Origin: Caldilinea sp. | GTDB taxonomy: Bacteria; Chloroflexota; Anaerolineae; Caldilineales; Caldilineaceae | DNA length: 5,884 nucleotides | Assembly (NCBI GenBank): GCA_025055055.1 | Contig: JANWYX010000282.1 | Location: forward strand, 1-5,884 | Direction: 5' to 3' | Shown here: positions 1 to 5,884 of the stretch, piece by piece | Numbering within the stretch: the stretch's first letter is position 1 | Layout: each line of letters begins with the position of its first letter | The notes under the pieces: generated by a model | What the model saw: only the letters and a program-made list of their open reading frames with translations | What the model was told of the DNA's origin: nothing | The model's database searches: none | Position numbers and translations under genes: made by a program

Positions 1-243
1 GTCGTGCCGGTCGAGCAGATCGTCCCCGTCACGCAAACCGTGTTCGTGACCGAAGTCGTGACGGTCGAGCAGATCGTCCCCGTCACGCAAACCGAGATTG
101 TGACCGAAGTCGTGCCGGTCGAGCAGATCGTCCCCGTCACGCAAACCGTGTTCGTGACCGAAGTCGTGACGGTCGAGCAGATCGTCCCCGTCACGCAAAC
201 CGTGTTTGTGACCGAAGTCGTGCCGGTCGAGCAGATCGTTCCC
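1..243 (+). repeat. 54-bp in-frame tandem repeat, four full copies plus a half copy
   Basis: Copies begin at 1, 55, 109, 163 and 217; the last breaks off after about 27 nt. Copies 1 and 3 are identical. Codon 3 alternates CCG, ACG, CCG, ACG, CCG, giving a 108-bp higher-order period: bases 1-108 and 109-216 differ at only two positions (GAG ATT in copy 2 against GTG TTT in copy 4). Each 18-residue unit splits into three related hexapeptides (VPVEQI, VPVTQT, VFVTEV), so an older 18-nt unit is nested inside. The array runs off the left edge, so its true copy number is unknown. Confidence 0.95.
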
Positions 244-837
244 GAGAGCGCAGATCAATCTCCAACTGCTTCGAGCGACTCTATCGACAAAAATCCGGAT
301 TCCGGCGAATCTAACTCCTCCGATTCGCCGACGCTCTCAACGACGACATCCAACCCGGTCGCCGCTCAAGCGCAGACCACAAACGGCCAGGCGCCCATTG
401 CTTCCAAGCAAGCGACGTCCTGGCTGCAACTTTCCCCTCCGTACAGCGAACCGACGCCGCTCCCGATCACCGGGCTGGCCATGTACTATGCCCCTCAGGT
501 CATGGACCGAGTGGAGATGTATCGCGAGCGGGTGAACAAGATCGAGGTCTGCGAGGAGTGCATTGGTCGCGTTGCTTTGTTGCGCGCCGGCGACCTGGGG
601 CGGTTGGTGTGGATTCAGGTGGGCAAGGGGAAGGTGGAGGGGCCGTTCCAGGTGCTTGATGTCGCCGCACGCCATCACATTCCCGACCTGTTGCGGCGCA
701 ATTGGGTCGTGGACGTCGATTATGAGACGGCCAAACGCTGGGGAATGCGCGGCCCGATCGAAGTGACCATTTACGCCGAGCCGCCTGAAAAACTTGCCCT
801 GCAGACTTCAAAAAATGAGCAACGGGCGAGCCCTTGA
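1..837 (+). CDS. Surface/secreted repeat protein with C-terminal RlpA-like (double-psi beta-barrel) domain, 5' end missing
   Basis: The reading frame is open at base 1, so the N-terminus, including any signal peptide, lies outside the window; it ends at TGA 835-837. Visible parts in order: valine-rich hexads (bases 1-243, pattern V-x-V-[ET]-[QE]-x); a Ser/Thr/Pro/Asn-rich linker of low complexity (about 244-468); and a globular end (about 472-774). The end starts with GLAMYYAPQVMDRV and contains a CEEC cysteine pair, GRLVWIQVG, EGPFQVLDVAARHH and VVDVDYETAKRWGMRGP. The order 'G-x-A-x-Y-Y ... GPF-x-V-x-D ... V-D-V ... A-x-x-W-G ... G-P-I-x-V' resembles the RlpA/DPBB fold, seen in peptidoglycan-associated and cell-wall proteins. 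Similar V-rich hexads are common in extracellular proteins of Chloroflexota. A cell-surface role is inferred; no enzymatic activity can be assigned. It is convergent with the next gene, with 12 nt between stop codons. Confidence 0.75.
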   Translation, partial: VVPVEQIVPVTQTVFVTEVVTVEQIVPVTQTEIVTEVVPVEQIVPVTQTVFVTEVVTVEQIVPVTQTVFVTEVVPVEQIVPESADQSPTASSDSIDKNPDSGESNSSDSPTLSTTTSNPVAAQAQTTNGQAPIASKQATSWLQLSPPYSEPTPLPITGLAMYYAPQVMDRVEMYRERVNKIEVCEECIGRVALLRAGDLGRLVWIQVGKGKVEGPFQVLDVAARHHIPDLLRRNWVVDVDYETAKRWGMRGPIEVTIYAEPPEKLALQTSKNEQRASP

Positions 838-849
838 GGCGGCCTCGAG

Positions 850-1549
850 CTAGGCGGGACGTTCGAGGGCCTTGCTGAGATCGAAGGTCAGTTTTTCGCA
901 GAGCGATAGAAACTGTGGCTTCCATCGAACATGCAGCGCAAGCGGATCGACCCAGTGTGCGTGTAGGATGGTGCGATGCATCTCGGCGAGTGTGAAATTG
1001 GGTTCATCGAAAAAACGCAGGCGGTCGTCGCGTGGGGCGTACCTGCCGAACTGTGCCTCCACAACCAGAATGGGCGGGATGCGGTGCGCGCTCTCGTTGC
1101 ACCAGCGCAGAAACTCGGTTAGAAACAGGCGCAGCGGATGATAGCGACGATGCACGTTTGGCGCCACGGTGACGAGTTGGCGCCAAAAGTCGCCGTGGCC
1201 AAAAGAGAGGGCGGTGACGGGAAGCGCCAGGTCGTACAGACCCGCCAGGATGGCTGCGCCGACATCCAACAGCGCCCGGCCGGCGCCAAGATAGCCCACC
1301 CAAAATGAACGCGTCAATAGCGCTGCTTTCTCTTCGGCTTTCGGATCGATGGTGTGACGCTTCCGTGCGTCTTCGATCAAAAAGGCGTACATTTCGACGT
1401 CGGCCATCCGTGCGCACAGGCTTTCCGCCATCACAGGGCACGGATGGCTGAACGCCTCTTCATAGGTGGCGAAGCGCTGATCGAATTGTTCGTCCAACCA
1501 GATGAAACAGCTCGGCACGGGTTGATCGGAAAGCTGATAGGCGGTGCGT

Positions 1550-1569
<20 letters not shown>
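850..1569 (-). CDS. Hypothetical soluble protein, 239 aa, possible HEPN-like helical domain
   Basis: I do not recognise this protein with confidence. I chose ATG at 1569 because GGAAAGGG (1583-1576) lies 6 nt upstream; a GTG at 1590 would add seven residues but sits upstream of that ribosome site. The gene overlaps the end of the SpoIIM gene by 20 nt, so it is probably the second gene of that operon and translationally coupled. It has no signal peptide or clear membrane helix. Residues about 80-165 look helical: a segment around WVGYLGAGRALLDVGAAILA, then GHGDFWRQL, then FLRWCNESAHRIPP. The last holds Arg155 and His162 in an R-x6-H arrangement, as in HEPN domains; this resemblance is by eye and tentative. 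The C-terminal part has several Trp/His residues (HAHWVDPLALHVRWKP). The stop is TAG at 852-850. Confidence 0.75.
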
Positions 1570-2539
<970 letters not shown>

Positions 2540-2554
2540 TGTCGGAAACGAAAT

Positions 2555-3412
2555 GTGAAGAATCCGAGTGATACGCCTTCGTTGGTCGATCAAAGCGAGT
2601 ATATCATCTCCACGCCGGAAAACGTAACGTTCGGCTATTTCGTCGCAGGGCTTGGCAGCCGCTTTATCGCAGCGCTGATCGACACATCGCTGATCGTCGG
2701 CCTTCTGTTGCTCTTGAATCTCTTGGCGACTGTCCTCATGAGTTGGGTTGTGGACCCCTCAACTGCGCTCGATACTGCGGAGATCGATCCGGGGTGGGCT
2801 GCGGGCCTTGTGTTGGCGGTCTATGCGCTGCTCAACTTCACGATCTTTTGGGGCTACTATCTGGTTTTCGAGCTGGGCTGGCAGGGACAGACGCCGGGAA
2901 AACGACTGGCCGGCATACGCGTCGTTCGGCTGGACGGCGGTGTCCCCGGGTTTCTGGAGGTCGCCATCCGCAACCTGGTGCGGATCGTGGACTTTCTTCC
3001 TTTCGCCTATGCATTAGGCTTTGTCGTGATGTTTTTGAATCGACAATGGCGACGGCTGGGAGACTACGCCGCCGGCACACTGGTTGTATATGAAGGGTCG
3101 ACTTCGCAGCCTGATTTCTTCATGCGTTCCGGCGCAAGAGAGTCTCGCCAGAGGGAGTCTCCTCCTCTGGCAGGGACCGTTGTACCGGAAATCCCCAATT
3201 TGCGCCGTCTGACCGGCGATGAATACCAGCTCATCTGCACGCTTCTTGAGCGTCGGATGCGCGGACAAACCGACTCGGCGATGATGCTGCGGCTGGCGCA
3301 GGCCATCGCAACCAAGTTAGAGGTGCCGCTCCCCGGCTCAACCGGCCGCGACGCACGGCGCTTTCTGGATTCCGTTGCCGAGGCCTATCGTCGCGCTGCA
3401 GAGCAATCGTAA
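2555..3412 (+). CDS. RDD-family membrane protein with C-terminal cytosolic extension
   Basis: A 285-aa protein if started at GTG 2555, chosen because the RDD motif block follows closely and a GGAA lies 7 nt upstream; TTG 2582 is an alternative. The block YIISTPENVTFGYFVAGLGSRFIAALID (residues 16-43) carries the conserved Arg36 and Asp43, followed by TM1 (about 44-65) and TM2 (about 81-104). Then come the signature GQTPGKRLAGIRVV (110-123), RNLVRIVDFLPFAY (138-151) at the third hydrophobic segment, and RRLGDYAAGTLVVY (165-178) ending the RDD domain. A Ser/Arg/Pro linker leads to a helical C-terminal segment (about 210-283, LTGDEYQLICTLLERR...AEAYRR) that I associate with RDD proteins paired with SpoIIM. 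The function is unknown; transport or envelope roles have been proposed for the family. It is divergent from SpoIIM (15 nt) and followed after 42 nt by radC, probably in the same transcript. Confidence 0.9.
   Translation: MKNPSDTPSLVDQSEYIISTPENVTFGYFVAGLGSRFIAALIDTSLIVGLLLLLNLLATVLMSWVVDPSTALDTAEIDPGWAAGLVLAVYALLNFTIFWGYYLVFELGWQGQTPGKRLAGIRVVRLDGGVPGFLEVAIRNLVRIVDFLPFAYALGFVVMFLNRQWRRLGDYAAGTLVVYEGSTSQPDFFMRSGARESRQRESPPLAGTVVPEIPNLRRLTGDEYQLICTLLERRMRGQTDSAMMLRLAQAIATKLEVPLPGSTGRDARRFLDSVAEAYRRAAEQS
2598..2603 (-). promoter_or_regulatory. Possible -10 element for the SpoIIM-family gene
   Basis: The minus strand reads TATACT, five of six bases of the sigma70 -10 consensus, about 58 nt upstream of ATG 2539 and inside the first codons of the divergent RDD gene. 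No good -35 is visible at 16-18 nt spacing (the best is TACGTT), so this is only a candidate. Confidence 0.25.
3135..3171 (+). repeat. Short imperfect tandem repeat and 8-bp hairpin in the RDD linker
   Basis: GAGTCTC occurs at 3140-3146 and again at 3155-3161, a 15-nt period encoding two RES tripeptides. Overlapping it, GCCAGAGG (3147-3154) and CCTCTGGC (3164-3171) form a perfect 8-bp inverted repeat with a 9-nt loop. It falls exactly in the linker between the membrane domain and the C-terminal segment. No T-run follows, so it is not a standard terminator. Confidence 0.6.
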
Positions 3413-3442
3413 AACTCCATCCTACCATCTCCAGACGCACTC

Positions 3443-3448
3443 AGGAGG
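3443..3448 (+). promoter_or_regulatory. Strong ribosome binding site for radC
   Basis: AGGAGG lies 6 nt before ATG 3455, a consensus Shine-Dalgarno that fixes the radC start. It is the strongest such site in the window. Confidence 0.85.
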
Positions 3449-3454
3449 CGAACG

Positions 3455-4165
<711 letters not shown>

Positions 4166-4214
4166 GTTGCAGGTCACGTCGTTCGGCACATCCAACACCG
4201 ACATGACCTGCAAC
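4166..4214. terminator. Inverted repeat between convergent genes, probable bidirectional terminator
   Basis: The left arm, 4166-4181 (GTTGCAGGTCACGTCG), and right arm, 4199-4214 (CGACATGACCTGCAAC), are complementary at 15 of 16 positions, with 11 consecutive outer pairs and a 17-nt loop. The odd position is C/A in a + strand transcript but a U/G wobble in a - strand transcript, so the stem is continuous only in the latter. It begins directly after the radC stop and ends 5 nt from the stop of the opposing gene. No T-tract follows on either side, so intrinsic termination is likely but not certain; it could also protect 3' ends. Confidence 0.6.
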
Positions 4215-4219
4215 CGGGA

Positions 4220-5029
<810 letters not shown>

Positions 5030-5070
5030 GGTCTTGTTCGTTTCATCAGATGATTGGACTGGTGTTTATT

Positions 5071-5884
<814 letters not shown>

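Noticed and set aside
1..243. CRISPR-like or other non-coding direct repeat array
   Set aside because: Units are head-to-tail with no unique spacers and keep one open reading frame in a multiple of three; it is a protein repeat.
833..849. Small dyad (CTTGAGGC / GCCTCGAG) between the first two convergent stops, possible terminator
   Set aside because: The arms are separated by a single base, one pair is a wobble, and no T-run follows; too weak to annotate.
2743..3093. Long open frame on the plus strand inside the RDD gene (and similar frames opposite radC and in the first gene)
   Set aside because: They are Arg/Gly/Cys-rich shadow frames of well-supported genes, with no family resemblance or ribosome site.
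5041..5054. TCATCAGATGA palindrome upstream of the NERD-like gene as an operator
   Set aside because: Five-base arms with one central base are expected by chance, and there is no second copy nearby.

Overview
The window is about 5.9 kb of moderately GC-rich bacterial chromosome. It holds seven protein-coding genes, and the two at the edges are cut by the window. No rRNA, tRNA, CRISPR array or insertion sequence is visible. The mix of genes suggests a member of the Chloroflexota (Anaerolineae or Caldilineae-like): a valine-rich hexad-repeat surface protein with a double-psi beta-barrel-like end, a SpoIIM/RDD membrane-protein pair, and a two-TM NERD-like protein next to plsX. This is an inference from protein style, since no marker gene fixes the lineage.

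Layout. (1) Bases 1-837, + strand: the C-terminal part of a surface-type protein. It opens inside a 54-bp tandem repeat (18 aa, three hexads), continues through a Ser/Thr/Pro-rich linker and ends in an RlpA/DPBB-like domain. (2) Bases 850-2539, - strand: a two-gene unit. A SpoIIM-family membrane protein (COG1300) comes first, and its 3' end overlaps by 20 nt an unrecognised soluble 239-aa protein that may be HEPN-like. (3) Bases 2555-4165, + strand: an RDD-family membrane protein followed by radC. The RDD gene diverges from spoIIM with only 15 nt between the chosen start codons. (4) Bases 4166-4214: a strong inverted repeat between convergent gene ends, probably a bidirectional terminator. (5) Bases 4220-5884, - strand: plsX (5' end outside the window) followed by a two-TM protein with a degenerate NERD-like domain.

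How the genes fit together. RDD and SpoIIM-family proteins are often neighbours in bacterial genomes and are both multi-pass membrane proteins, so the divergent pair is probably a functional unit of unknown role. PlsX makes acyl-phosphate for phospholipid synthesis at the membrane. RadC is a JAMM-domain protein of uncertain role. Most of the window reads as ordinary housekeeping or envelope genes. The points most worth a second look are the nested repeat, the possible HEPN-like protein translationally coupled to SpoIIM, the apparently inactivated NERD-like domain and the very tight divergent start region. I do not see convincing evidence of a new defence or mobile system.

The gaps between genes are all short (at most about 54 nt), so no stretch over 300 bases lacks a gene.
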